Assembly (NCBI GenBank): GCA_015478655.1
Contig: JADMIJ010000043.1
Coordinates: 1 to 35,859, forward strand
Reading direction: 5' to 3'
Length of the DNA: 35,859 nucleotides
Origin: Acidimicrobiales bacterium
GTDB taxonomy: Bacteria > Actinomycetota > Acidimicrobiia > Acidimicrobiales > RAAP-2
Shown here: positions 8,956-16,545 of the stretch, one piece after another
Numbering within the stretch: position 1 is the first letter of the stretch
How the letters are laid out: each line of letters begins with the position of its first letter
Made by a program: the position numbers and the translations under genes
The notes under the pieces: generated by a model
Told to the model about the DNA's origin: nothing
Seen by the model: only the letters and a program-made list of their open reading frames with translations
Database searches by the model: none

Positions 8956-9351
8956 TTACGAAGGTGGAGCGAAGAACTCGAGGGCGATGTTGTCTGGATC
9001 CCGGAATGAGAGCCCCGACCCGTACGGCGCGTCGACCACTCCTCCGTGGGGGATACCGAGCTCGTTGAGGCGCTCCGCCCACTGGCTGAGCTCACTCCGG
9101 TCTGTACACGCGAAGGAAAGGTGGTCCAGTCCCAGTCGGCGTTCGTCGAACGGCACGGCGTCGGCCGGGTCGGGGAACTGGTGGAGGCCGACGAGCGTCT
9201 GTCCTCCGACCAGCCAGACCACGTGCCGGAACGGCCCGGTGTCTTCATCCAGCACCGGCCGTGCGTCGAAGAGCCGCTCGTACCAGGGCACGCTTCGGGA
9301 AAGATCACGGACCGTCAGGGCCACGTGGGTGATGGTCGGGAACTCGGGCAT
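8956..9351 (-). CDS. VOC family (glyoxalase/dioxygenase superfamily) protein
   Basis: A 131-residue single VOC module with two beta-alpha-beta-beta-beta halves. Candidate metal ligands are H9 (ITHVALTVRDL), H96 (GLDHLSFACTD) and the late Glu in NIALEFFAPP. FRDPDNIALEFF is the characteristic end of the domain. Substrate cannot be predicted; the superfamily includes glyoxalase I, extradiol dioxygenases and fosfomycin-resistance proteins. The ATG has a strong GGAGAGGAG upstream. It is divergent from the repeat protein at 9472, and the gap holds the parS-like palindrome. Confidence 0.85.
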   Translation of the reverse strand: MPEFPTITHVALTVRDLSRSVPWYERLFDARPVLDEDTGPFRHVVWLVGGQTLVGLHQFPDPADAVPFDERRLGLDHLSFACTDRSELSQWAERLNELGIPHGGVVDAPYGSGLSFRDPDNIALEFFAPPS

Positions 9352-9427
9352 GGGCTTCTCCTCTCCGTCCGCTGAAGGTTAGAGGGCTGTCACCGACGTG
9401 TCACTTTGAATTCACCTAGGACGCCAA

Positions 9428-9443
9428 AATTTCACGTGAAACG
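9428..9443. promoter_or_regulatory. parS-like palindrome (candidate ParB-binding site)
   Basis: ATTTCACGTGAAAC at 9429-9442 matches the actinobacterial parS consensus GTTTCACGTGAAAC at 13 of 14 positions, and 13 of 16 of the Bacillus-type consensus TGTTTCACGTGAAACA. The central 12 bases form a perfect palindrome. It is intergenic, between the divergent VOC and repeat-protein genes. No parA, parB or dnaA is in the window. An operator for the flanking genes is the alternative. Confidence 0.5.
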
Positions 9444-9471
9444 GTGAGGCTTGCACGCACTACTCAACGGC

Positions 9472-9906
9472 ATGGACATCTCCCGACTTCAGCCAGAAGA
9501 GGACACCAACAACCAGGGGATCGACGCCCGTGGTCGCGCACTCTCGGGTCGAGGGCGCCGACATCTCGCCCGGCGCGCCGGCGTGGCCGCGTTGGCGCTG
9601 GTCGGTGCGGTTGCCCTGCCGGGCGCCCTCGCCGGAGCCGCCACCGTCTCACCTCACGTAGAGCCCGCCACCGGACTGGTGCACGAGTCATCGTCGGGCC
9701 TCTCCCTGGCCCCCGGGCTGGCGGGCCACACCCTGACCATGCCCGGTCCCAGCAAGGGTCCCGATGACATCAGCGGTTTCATCGGGAGCAACCTCTTCGT
9801 GGGATACCAGAATGGCGTCGGTCCGAACGGCGAGCCCTCGCCCAGTGGAGGCACCAACAGCACCATCATCGAATACCGTCAAGACGGGACGGTGGTGGCC
9901 CAGTGA
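9472..9906 (+). pseudogene. Secreted repeat protein, N-terminal part ending at in-frame TGA
   Basis: Residues ~26-60 are a signal peptide (RRHLARRAGVAALALVGAVALPGALAGA) after a rather long, polar lead. The mature part runs to EYRQDGTVVAQ and stops at TGA (9904-9906). The same frame then continues for 496 codons as one domain (SVVGKCDGLTAD...). A Trp (TGG) at the stop would restore a single ~642-residue exported protein. TTG at 9451 is also in frame, with GGTGAGG just upstream, so the true start is uncertain. Without readthrough this piece would be an exported fragment with no repeats. Confidence 0.65.
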
Positions 9907-9909
9907 TCC

Positions 9910-11400
9910 GTGGTGGGCAAATGCGATGGCTTGACGGCTGACTCGGCCAACAATCGGGTCATTCTCACCGTCAACGAAGACTCCCACTCGTCGATGTACG
10001 TCATCCATCCCAGCGCGCCACCTGCGGCCCAGCTCGTCCATCTGGCCTACAGCGTCGACCCGGTGACCCTCGGTGGAGGCGGGACCGACGACGTCGTCAT
10101 CGACGGGTCGGGCAACATCTTCACCGCGGGCTCCAATCCCGCGGTGCCGGGGGCACCGGCGCTCTACCTGGTGGTCATCAACGAGGGCACCGGAATCGCC
10201 ACCCTCACCTCGGTCTTCGCCGACAACAATCCGTCGCTTCCCATCACGCTCACCGATCCCGACTCGCTGAGCGTGGTGCCCGCCAGTAGCCCGCGATTCG
10301 CGGGGGACGTCATGGTCGACAGCCAAGGAGACTCGACCGTGGTATTCGTGGCCAATGCGGGAACGCTGGGTCAGACACTGACCAGCCTCACCATAGGGAC
10401 GCAGATCGACGGTGCGGCCTGGGCTACCGCCACCACCGGGACGCTGCTGATGGTCGACGCAGGAACCAACAAGGTCACGCCGATGTCCGGTTCGTTCATG
10501 CCGGGCACGCTGTTCGTCAGCGCGCCGAATGACTCGGGAGTGGCCGGGTTCGTGGGGACCGTCAGCCTCACCACCGGCACCATCACGCCGGTGGCCACCG
10601 GGTTCAGCAGCCCCAAGGGCCTGCTGCTCATCCCGGGGACGCCCAACCCCGGTCCCTACGGATACCACCTGGCCGCCGCAGACGGAGGAGTGTTCAGCTT
10701 CGGTGACAGCACGTTCTTCGGCTCGATGGGCGGCACCGTGTTGAACCGCCCGATCGTCGGCATGGCAACCACCCCGGACCGTCAGGGCTATTGGCTGGTC
10801 GCCTCGGACGGCGGCGTCTTCACCTTCGGCGATGCCGGGTTCTTTGGGTCGACCGGGAGCCTGAAGCTCAATGCTCCGATCGTCGGCATGACGGCCACCG
10901 CTGACCGGCCTCGGCTACTGTTGGTGGCGAGCGATGGTGGCGTCTTCAGCTTTGGCGACGCCCACAGCTTCGGATCGTTGGGTAGCAATCGACCCGCTCA
11001 GCCCGTGGTGGCCATCGCCTCCACCGCGGACGCCAAGGGCTACTGGGTTGTCACGGCCAGCGGATCGGTCACGCCGTTCGGCGACGCACAGACACTGGGC
11101 TCGGTCGGCGGCACCCTGAACAAGCCGATCGTCGGTATGGCGGCGACGAACGACGGGCGGGGGTACTGGTTGGTGGCCTCCGACGGCGGCATCTTCACCT
11201 TTGGTGATGCCGTGTTCTCCGGATCCGCCGGCAGCATTGCCCTCAACCGACCCATCGTTGCCATCGTGCCCACCGCCAGCGGCAACGGCTACTGGCTGGT
11301 GGCCTCGGACGGAGGGGTCTTCTCCTACGGTGACGCCTCGTTCTTTGGGTCGACCGGTGGCATGAAGCTCAACGCACCGATCGTGGGGGCGGGTACCTGA
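9910..11400 (+). pseudogene. Secreted repeat protein, C-terminal part: propeller-like domain plus six GYW/FGD repeats
   Basis: This continues the frame of 9472-9906 after the TGA; the first possible start is a GTG at 9910, with no ribosome site and no signal peptide. Residues 1-~245 look like an NHL/SMP-30-like propeller (GGTDDVVIDGSGNIFTAG, MVDAGTNKVT, GFSSPKGLLLIPG). From 10660 to the end there are six ~41-residue repeats. The role is unknown; similar repeats are frequent in secreted proteins of Acidimicrobiia and may bind cell wall or polysaccharide (inference). Between repeats 2 and 3 the pattern is locally scrambled (ADRPRLLLVAS for ADGLGYWLVAS) by a +1/-1 indel pair at about 10905 and 10920. 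Confidence 0.75.
10660..11397 (+). repeat. Six tandem GYW/FGD protein repeats
   Basis: Six units of about 41-42 codons. They begin GYHLAAADGG, GYWLVASDGG, RLLLVASDGG, GYWVVTASGS, GYWLVASDGG and GYWLVASDGG. Each continues with VF.FGDA..FGS.G, then LN.PIVGM.AT. Unit 4 is the most diverged. The last unit ends the protein. Confidence 0.9.
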
Positions 11401-11437
11401 CCTGTGACCACTCCGCAGGTCGCCGATAACACACTCG

Positions 11438-11477
11438 TCCCTCGACACTGAGCTCGCTCTGGGGCAGCGCCGAGGGA
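11438..11477. terminator. Possible hairpin between convergent genes
   Basis: TCCCTCG (11438-11444) is the reverse complement of CGAGGGA (11471-11477), in the 85-base convergent gap after the repeat protein. The loop is long (26 bases) and there is no T-run. Confidence 0.25.
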
Positions 11478-11485
11478 TACCGCTC

Positions 11486-11803
11486 TCATCGGGAGTCGAA
11501 ACGACCATTGGGCGTGACCACGCCCAGCATCGGGGCGATCTCGGTCCGGAACCCATGTGACGAGGCCATTGCCGGATCAGCATCTCTGATGAGTTCAGCC
11601 GTTCCAGGGTCATCGGCCAGCACGATTCCGATTCCATAAGGCCCACTCGGATCGTTCACCGGCCCGAACGCCAGCACCTGGCCCTCCTCAGCGAGGCGCG
11701 TCCAATAGGCCATGTGCTCGAGCATCGTCGATCGCTCGGCATCGGTCATGGTGAAGGCGAAGTCCGGGCGAGGTGGAATGAGCCGAAAGACGAAGCCCTT
11801 CAC
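11486..11803 (-). CDS. YciI-like protein
   Basis: A 105-residue alpha/beta-barrel protein of the YciI/YCII type. The fold signature is a first strand (GFVFRLIPPRPDFAF), a helix with ERSTMLEHMAYWTRLAEEGQVLAFGPV, and a GIGIVLADD segment; many actinobacterial members have exactly this H-x-x-Y-W arrangement. The start is the GTG at 11803, whose last two bases begin the TGA of the SRPBCC gene (GTGA, four-base overlap), so translation is probably coupled. It forms the third gene of an ArsR - AHSA1 - YciI operon. Members may be small enzymes or binding proteins; the substrate is unknown. Confidence 0.85.
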   Translation of the reverse strand: MKGFVFRLIPPRPDFAFTMTDAERSTMLEHMAYWTRLAEEGQVLAFGPVNDPSGPYGIGIVLADDPGTAELIRDADPAMASSHGFRTEIAPMLGVVTPNGRFDSR

Positions 11804-12300
11804 GAGGCGTTGGGGGTCGACGCCCCCTGCAGCCTCGTGGCGAATCGGGCCAATCCCACGGCCCATCCATCAGGGGACCCGACCGCGCTGTGCATGGTCT
11901 CCCAACCCTCCCCGTGGCGATGGATGTTGCGGTGTTCGAGCTCGACCCGGGTCCGCTCGGGGGATTCGGAGACGAACAAGACCTCCACTTCGCTCGTCTT
12001 TTCGGGGTCGGTCTCCCGCTGCCACTGCAAGCTGATGTCCCAGGAGATCAGCACCCTGTTCGGAGGGTCGTATGCGAGCACCCGGGCCCACCGGCACTCA
12101 CTCCCGTCGACCCCGCGGTCGTAGACGTGGCCGCCGATCCGGGGTTCAAAGACCATGTCGGCCAGTTCACCTTCCAGGATGTGGTGCTCGGGAGGCCACC
12201 AACTGGAAAGGTCCTCGGTGAACACCGCGAATGCCCGATCAATCGGCGCATCAACCACAACCGATGAACGGACAGGGGTACTCAACACGTCATCCATCAT
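11800..12300 (-). CDS. SRPBCC / AHSA1-like protein
   Basis: A 166-residue START-like (SRPBCC) domain of the AHSA1 subfamily. It starts SSVVVDAPIDRAFAVFTEDLSSWWP, has the central turn FEPRIGGHVYDRGVDGSECRWARVLAYDPPNRVLISWD, and ends with the long C-terminal helix GWAVGLARFATRL. The domain encloses a hydrophobic cavity for a ligand that is not known. I took the ATG at 12300, which follows AGAGGAG; a second ATG is at 12297. It begins 20 bases after the stop of the ArsR gene and overlaps YciI by four bases. ArsR-AHSA1 pairs are a standard actinobacterial module. Confidence 0.88.
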   Translation of the reverse strand: MMDDVLSTPVRSSVVVDAPIDRAFAVFTEDLSSWWPPEHHILEGELADMVFEPRIGGHVYDRGVDGSECRWARVLAYDPPNRVLISWDISLQWQRETDPEKTSEVEVLFVSESPERTRVELEHRNIHRHGEGWETMHSAVGSPDGWAVGLARFATRLQGASTPNAS

Positions 12301-12319
12301 GCATCTCCTCTGTCTCTGG

Positions 12320-12628
12320 TCACTCTTGACCCTTCTGTTCACTCTTCATCTTGAAGGTGGTGAGGGCGCAGCCCCAGAACCGCTCGAGGTAGTCGCGCAG
12401 GTCACCGATGCCGTTCGGGTCGAGCCGGTAGATCCGTCGGTTCCCCACCTTTTGGTCAACGACCAGTCCGGCGTCCTTCAGTACCTTGAGGTGCTGAGAG
12501 ACCGCCGGTCGGCTCACCGGCAGGAGCTGGGCCAGCTCCCCAACCGCCGAGGGGCGATCCGAAAGGCACTCGAAGATCGTGCGCCTCGTCGGGTCTCCGA
12601 GCGCCGCCAGTGCCAGTTCGTTAGTCAT
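12320..12628 (-). CDS. ArsR family transcriptional regulator
   Basis: A 102-residue winged-helix repressor. LAALGDPTRRTIFECLSD is the classic N-terminal motif. PSAVGELAQLLPVSRPAVSQHLKVLKDAGLV is the helix-turn-helix, and VGNRRIYRLDP the wing. No Cys cluster for metal binding is present, so it belongs to the non-metal subgroup found with AHSA1 proteins. It is the first gene of a three-gene operon and almost certainly represses it: half-sites for a dimeric regulator overlap its -10 element and start codon. The predicted transcript start lies only a few bases before the ATG, so the message is nearly leaderless. Confidence 0.92.
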   Translation of the reverse strand: MTNELALAALGDPTRRTIFECLSDRPSAVGELAQLLPVSRPAVSQHLKVLKDAGLVVDQKVGNRRIYRLDPNGIGDLRDYLERFWGCALTTFKMKSEQKGQE

Positions 12629-12669
12629 AGCTTACGGTAAGTTATAGCTTACCTACTTGGCGCGGTCAA
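12627..12669 (-). promoter_or_regulatory. Promoter and operator of the arsR-AHSA1-yciI-like operon
   Basis: On the minus strand: -35 TTGACC (12664-12669), a 17-base spacer, and -10 TATAAC (12641-12646), close to the sigma-70 consensus. The GTAAG half-site occurs three times in alternating orientation (12648-12652, 12637-12641, 12631-12635), and GTAAGCTAT is a 9-base direct repeat (12644-12652 and 12627-12635). The sites cover the -10, the expected transcript start and the ATG, which fits autorepression. Confidence 0.7.
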
Positions 12670-12734
12670 GGGGCGACATGGGGAGCCGAGCCCACTCTCC
12701 GGGTTGACCGTGGTGCTGCGGTTGTAACGAGCAG

Positions 12735-13232
12735 ATGCCGGGGACCTACGCTCCGTTGGTGGGTGCAACCAGACACAGTGGTTTTGACCACGTCACCATT
12801 GCCGTTGAGGACCTCGCCGAGGCCATCCGGTTCTTCGGATTGCTCGGATTCGTGAAGACCACCGAGACGGTCGTGTCAGGTGACGAGATGTCCCGCTATA
12901 TGGGGATCCCGGACTGGGAGGCCGACCACGTCACACTGACGCTGGACGGCGCCGCCACCCACCAGGAAGTCCAGCTTCTCCGCTTCCATCACCCCAGCCT
13001 GCCCGCCAATCCCCAAGAATCGAATCTGGCCAGACTGGGGTTCAACCACGTCTGTTTCGCAGTGGACGACCTCGATGCCACCCTGGCTCGTCTGCGGGCA
13101 GGGGGAGCGCAATCTCGCAACGAGGTCATGGACTTCCACGACCGGAGACTCGTGTTCATTGTCGGGCCCGGTGACGTCACCATCGAGCTCGCCGAGTGGA
13201 CCTCGAGTGAGCCTCGACAGGCGCCAACTTAG
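12735..13232 (+). CDS. VOC family (glyoxalase-like) protein
   Basis: A 165-residue VOC protein with two related halves. HSGFDHVTIAVEDLAEAIRFFGLLGF begins the first and FNHVCFAVDDLDATLARLRAGG the second. Candidate metal ligands are the His in FDHV (about residue 19), the His in FNHV (about 97) and the Glu in VTIELAEW (about 153). The arrangement resembles glyoxalase I-like or methylmalonyl-CoA epimerase-like members, but nothing identifies the substrate. It is divergent from the arsR gene (106-base gap) and its 3' end overlaps the convergent gene at 13229 by four bases. Confidence 0.85.
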   Translation: MPGTYAPLVGATRHSGFDHVTIAVEDLAEAIRFFGLLGFVKTTETVVSGDEMSRYMGIPDWEADHVTLTLDGAATHQEVQLLRFHHPSLPANPQESNLARLGFNHVCFAVDDLDATLARLRAGGAQSRNEVMDFHDRRLVFIVGPGDVTIELAEWTSSEPRQAPT

Positions 13233-13891
13233 AGAAGGTCCCGAGGATCCAGCTGTGCGGTCGCCTCCGTGAGCGCGTCGGCCAAGTCAGCCGAACGACG
13301 GCGGTCATAGAGGGGACCAGCTCCGTCGCTGAGAATCCAGCTGACCATGGCCGGGCCCCGGACGGAAACCGGCGCCGGCGCCAGCAGCGCCTCGATCATC
13401 GCTTGTATCTCCTCACCGGAGGCGATGATGCTGTCGCGATTCATCGGGACTTTGGGGCTACGCATGACGGGTGGCCTTCGAGCCTGGTCCAGGGTGTGCG
13501 ACCACATCTCGGCCAAGGTGAAGCGCATGACCGGTGAGACGAGTACCTGAGCTCGTGCCCCCAGGAGTCTGGATTCCTCCGGCGATCGTCCTCGTGCCAG
13601 TTGGTGATCGAGATAGGAGGCGACCAAACGGGCCATCAGGCGCACCCACCATCGATTGGGTCGAGCGGTGAACTGCTGGCGGTTGTCGGGGTCGATGACC
13701 AGCAGCGTCGACGGCTTGGTCGTTGTTTCCTCCTGTCGGGGGCGAGTCGACTGAAACGTCTGCAAGCGTTGCCTGCGGTCAATCCTGCGCTCGCTCGTGC
13801 CTTCGCCGGCGACGATTCGATGCAATCCTGTGGGGGCCATGCCTCCATGATGGATGTCGGCGGCGGTCCCCGAAAGTGGCAGAATTGACAT
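13229..13891 (-). CDS. Conserved hypothetical protein
   Basis: A 220-residue protein that I do not recognise. I chose the ATG at 13891, which follows AGGAGAGG at a good spacing; the frame continues upstream to 13957. The first ~50 residues are basic and Gln-rich, probably disordered. The rest is helical (RWWVRLMARLVASYLDHQLARGRSP, ESRLLGARAQVLVSP, MRFTLAEMWSHTLDQA). There is no signal peptide or membrane segment. Its codon pattern and ribosome site support a real gene. It overlaps the end of the VOC gene by four bases. Confidence 0.6.
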   Translation of the reverse strand: MSILPLSGTAADIHHGGMAPTGLHRIVAGEGTSERRIDRRQRLQTFQSTRPRQEETTTKPSTLLVIDPDNRQQFTARPNRWWVRLMARLVASYLDHQLARGRSPEESRLLGARAQVLVSPVMRFTLAEMWSHTLDQARRPPVMRSPKVPMNRDSIIASGEEIQAMIEALLAPAPVSVRGPAMVSWILSDGAGPLYDRRRSADLADALTEATAQLDPRDLL

Positions 13892-13965
13892 TGTGCGTGC
13901 CTCTCCTGCCAAAGCGGTCGACGAGGCCTGCAGGCCGGTCGCCCGCACCCCCGACAATCCAGAGA

Positions 13966-14406
13966 TCAGTTGCTGTAGATACGCGACGGTCTGGTAAGGA
14001 CCGCCGTGCGTCGCTGTTCCGCCATGGTGCGATCGTAGGCATCCCAGTCGTCGTGCACTCCTCCGGCGGCCGTGAAGACATGGCGCAGCAGCAGGCGACG
14101 GCCTTCGGCATCGAGGTCAGTGCCCGGGTCGTCGGGTCCGATCAACTCGGCCCGACCCTCGACCGTCACCCAACGCCACCCGGCCCGAAACGTGACGCTC
14201 AGCTGCGGCCGAATCCATAGGTTGGCCAACTTCATCCTTCCGTAGGTGACAAAGCCGACGACTTCGGCATGGTCGACCGGATGGCTGAGGACGCCCGCGT
14301 TCACGACCGAGCTCTGGATCGTGGCATCGGATCGCAGCGTCGACACGACCGCCAAGAACCCATCCTGGCCACCAACGTCGATCACGTCCTGAAGTGAGTT
14401 CGCCAT
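13966..14406 (-). CDS. PPOX-class (pyridoxamine 5'-phosphate oxidase/F420-type) protein
   Basis: A 146-residue split-barrel flavin/deazaflavin-binding protein. GFLAVVSTLRSDATIQSSVVNAGVL is the first strands. VVGFVTYGRMKLANLWIRPQLSVTFRAGWRWVTVEGRAELIG covers the cofactor-binding part with the K-x-x-N-L pattern of the actinobacterial F420-dependent class. It most likely reduces or binds a small ligand with F420H2; this is family inference. The ATG at 14406 is the best start because the region upstream (to 14466) is not domain-like. Confidence 0.8.
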   Translation of the reverse strand: MANSLQDVIDVGGQDGFLAVVSTLRSDATIQSSVVNAGVLSHPVDHAEVVGFVTYGRMKLANLWIRPQLSVTFRAGWRWVTVEGRAELIGPDDPGTDLDAEGRRLLLRHVFTAAGGVHDDWDAYDRTMAEQRRTAVLTRPSRIYSN

Positions 14407-14560
14407 TCCCCATCGATCTTCGCGCCGTTTTGCCGCACCCGTCAGCTGACGACCCGGAGGTGCCAATTCAGATCGGATCTGGCTCTGGGCGAGGCCGCTG
14501 TGTGAACGATGTGTGACCGATCGGTCGCCACGTAACGCAGCATGAGATTCGACTTGGGGA

Positions 14561-14764
14561 CTACTGCTCCCTCATGAAACGGTCGAATTGCTCCCAGGTC
14601 ATCCGTATGGGGATCTTGGCGCTCGACGGTGCCCAATCGAGGGTGCCCTTGCTGATCCGGAGCTCGCCCAGCTTCTCGCCGTCGCTCCGGACTTCGAAGA
14701 CCACATCCGCGTGCAACACCACCTTGGTGGTGGGGATGCTCATTTCCACATCGTGGGTCGGCAC
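14561..14764 (-). CDS. Small conserved protein of unknown function (67 aa)
   Basis: A 67-residue soluble protein starting at GTG with GAGGAG upstream. The sequence alternates strand-like segments (TTKVVLHADVVFEVRSDGEKLGELRISKGTLDW) and ends with an aromatic helix (MTWEQFDRFMREQ). Comparable small actinobacterial proteins with the ELRISKG-DW pattern are annotated only as hypothetical. It sits alone between the PPOX gene and the aldehyde dehydrogenase on the same strand; 45 bases separate it from the latter, so co-transcription is possible. Confidence 0.7.
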   Translation of the reverse strand: MPTHDVEMSIPTTKVVLHADVVFEVRSDGEKLGELRISKGTLDWAPSSAKIPIRMTWEQFDRFMREQ

Positions 14765-14809
14765 CGACTTCTCCTCTTCATTCTGGATCGGCGAATCTGG
14801 GGTGGTCGA

Positions 14810-16267
14810 CTACAGGGAGCCCCGGCGCAGAACCCGGGGCCGGGTAAAGGCTGCCATTCCCTCGAGGCCCAGCTCGGTGCCGAGCCCCGACTCGCCCCAT
14901 CCGCCCATCGGCGCCAGGTGGTCCATGGCGCTCATGCCATGGGCGTTGGTCCAGACCGTTCCGGCCGCCAATCGAGTCGCAACTGCGTCAGCCAGATCGG
15001 CGTCGCTGCTCCACACTGACGCACACAGACCGAATCCAGTGTCGTTGGCCGCCGCAATCGCCTCGTCAATCTCCTCGTAGGGGAGCAGTGGCAGGGCCGG
15101 GGCAAACTGCTCCTGCCGCACGAGGTCAGCGCTCGGTTCCGGTGCGATGACGAGGGCCGGGGACACCGTCCACCCGGAGTCCGGTTCGGTGACGGTGGCC
15201 GGGCGGACCACTTCGGTGGCCTCCGTGGCAGCCTCGGCGATCATCGCCTCGACCCGATCACGGGCAGCCTCGGTGTGGACCGGCCCCATGGTCACCTCAG
15301 ATTCGAGGCCGTCTCCGATCACAGCGTGGGACAGCGTCTCTGCCAGCGCATCTCTCCAGCCCTCGAGGCGATCGGCCGGAACGTACAGCCGCTTGATGGC
15401 CATGCACACCTGTCCGGAAGTGGTGAAGGCGGCCTCGATCAGTCGGCCGGCCAGCTCTTCCGACGGTTCGAGGTCTGGGCCGATGATGGCCGGGTCGTTT
15501 CCACCTAGTTCGAGGACCGCCGGTCGCAGGTGAGCGGCACAACCCGACAGGACCGAGCGACCGGCCGAGACCCCGCCGGTGAAGGACACCATGTCCACAT
15601 CGGGGTGGGCGACGAGGGCGACACCGAGCTCGGGCGAAGGCCCGTTGAGCGCATTGAGCACCCCCGGCGGCAATCCGGCGGCGATAGCGGCGGCCAGGGT
15701 CAGGACCGCACCGGGACACGTGGGTGGTGTCTTCACCACGACCGTGTTGCCGGCGAGGAGGGCGGGGAGGATCTTGTTCCCCATGACCGCAGCCGGCCAG
15801 TTGAAGGGCAGGATGGCGGCCACCACTCCGTGGGGCACCCGCTCCACCACCGATGTGCCCGCCGAACGAGGCTCGAGTGCGTCGGCAACCAGGGGTGCCA
15901 GAGCCCCGACCATGCCCGCCGTGGTGGCCACGTCGAACAGTGCCTCGACGAGGACCTTGCCGTGCTCACGGGTCAGAAGAGCGCTGACGGCGTCCAGATC
16001 GACCGCCTCCATGGCCAGGTCGCAGGCACTCTGGAGCACGGCCTGCCGTTCCGCCAAGCCGAGGGCGGCCCACGCCGGCTGGGACGCTCGGGCCGCGGCC
16101 ACGGCCTGGTCGAGCTGGCCGGAGGAGGCAATCGGGGCCACCAGCGCGACCTCATGAGGCCGTGCCGGATTGAACACGGGATACGACCCGTCTGCGCCGG
16201 CGACCTTCTCGCCACTGATCGTCAGAGGTACCGATTCTTCGAACATCGTTGGCCTCACCGCGTTCAC
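14810..16267 (-). CDS. NAD(P)-dependent aldehyde dehydrogenase
   Basis: A 485-residue member of the aldehyde dehydrogenase superfamily, which oxidises an aldehyde to the acid with NAD(P)+. Key residues are visible: N156 in PFNWP, K179 and the VVVKTPP turn, the general base E253 in LELGGNDP, and the nucleophile C288 in SGQVCMAIKR. The ending PMGGWGESGLGTELGLEG is also typical. The subfamily resembles broad-specificity or betaine/semialdehyde types, and the substrate is unclear. The ATG at 16267 or 16246 (residue 8) could be the start. It reads away from the nucleoside hydrolase over a 278-base gap. Confidence 0.92.
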   Translation of the reverse strand: MNAVRPTMFEESVPLTISGEKVAGADGSYPVFNPARPHEVALVAPIASSGQLDQAVAAARASQPAWAALGLAERQAVLQSACDLAMEAVDLDAVSALLTREHGKVLVEALFDVATTAGMVGALAPLVADALEPRSAGTSVVERVPHGVVAAILPFNWPAAVMGNKILPALLAGNTVVVKTPPTCPGAVLTLAAAIAAGLPPGVLNALNGPSPELGVALVAHPDVDMVSFTGGVSAGRSVLSGCAAHLRPAVLELGGNDPAIIGPDLEPSEELAGRLIEAAFTTSGQVCMAIKRLYVPADRLEGWRDALAETLSHAVIGDGLESEVTMGPVHTEAARDRVEAMIAEAATEATEVVRPATVTEPDSGWTVSPALVIAPEPSADLVRQEQFAPALPLLPYEEIDEAIAAANDTGFGLCASVWSSDADLADAVATRLAAGTVWTNAHGMSAMDHLAPMGGWGESGLGTELGLEGMAAFTRPRVLRRGSL

Positions 16268-16545
16268 AGTCGCCCGCTACCTATCGCCTCAGGCACGCTA
16301 CTCGCCGAGTGCACATCGAGCAGCTGCGGTCAACTACGAAGATGAGGGCTGCTCATCAGTGACACGACGAAGTTCTCCGTCATCGGGGTCGCCCTCCACA
16401 GTGAACGGTGAATTCGGCCGGCTTCAACCAAGAGTTGCACCAAGATCGTCCAAGATTCCCAAACGCCGTGTGCGCTCTCGGAGGTACGCCTAACCTGGAT
16501 GTCGGGGTGCATGGTCCACATCTGCCTTTCCGGGGGAGGATGCTG
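16268..16545. other. Divergent intergenic region
   Basis: 278 bases between the aldehyde dehydrogenase (minus) and the nucleoside hydrolase (plus). It must hold both promoters, but no convincing -35/-10 pair was seen. An open frame from 16408 runs into the hydrolase without looking like protein. AACTACGAAGA at 16332-16342 recurs upstream of the DUF35 operon (29163-29173). The end holds GGGGAGG at 16533-16539, the hydrolase ribosome site. Confidence 0.5.

Noticed and set aside
9904..9906. TGA read as selenocysteine or a recoded stop
   Set aside because: The expected residue is Trp, no Cys/Sec pattern or SECIS-like hairpin was seen, and TGA ends many intact genes here.
9688..10668. 326-residue minus-strand frame over the repeat protein
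   Set aside because: Shadow of the propeller-like domain, with no motif.
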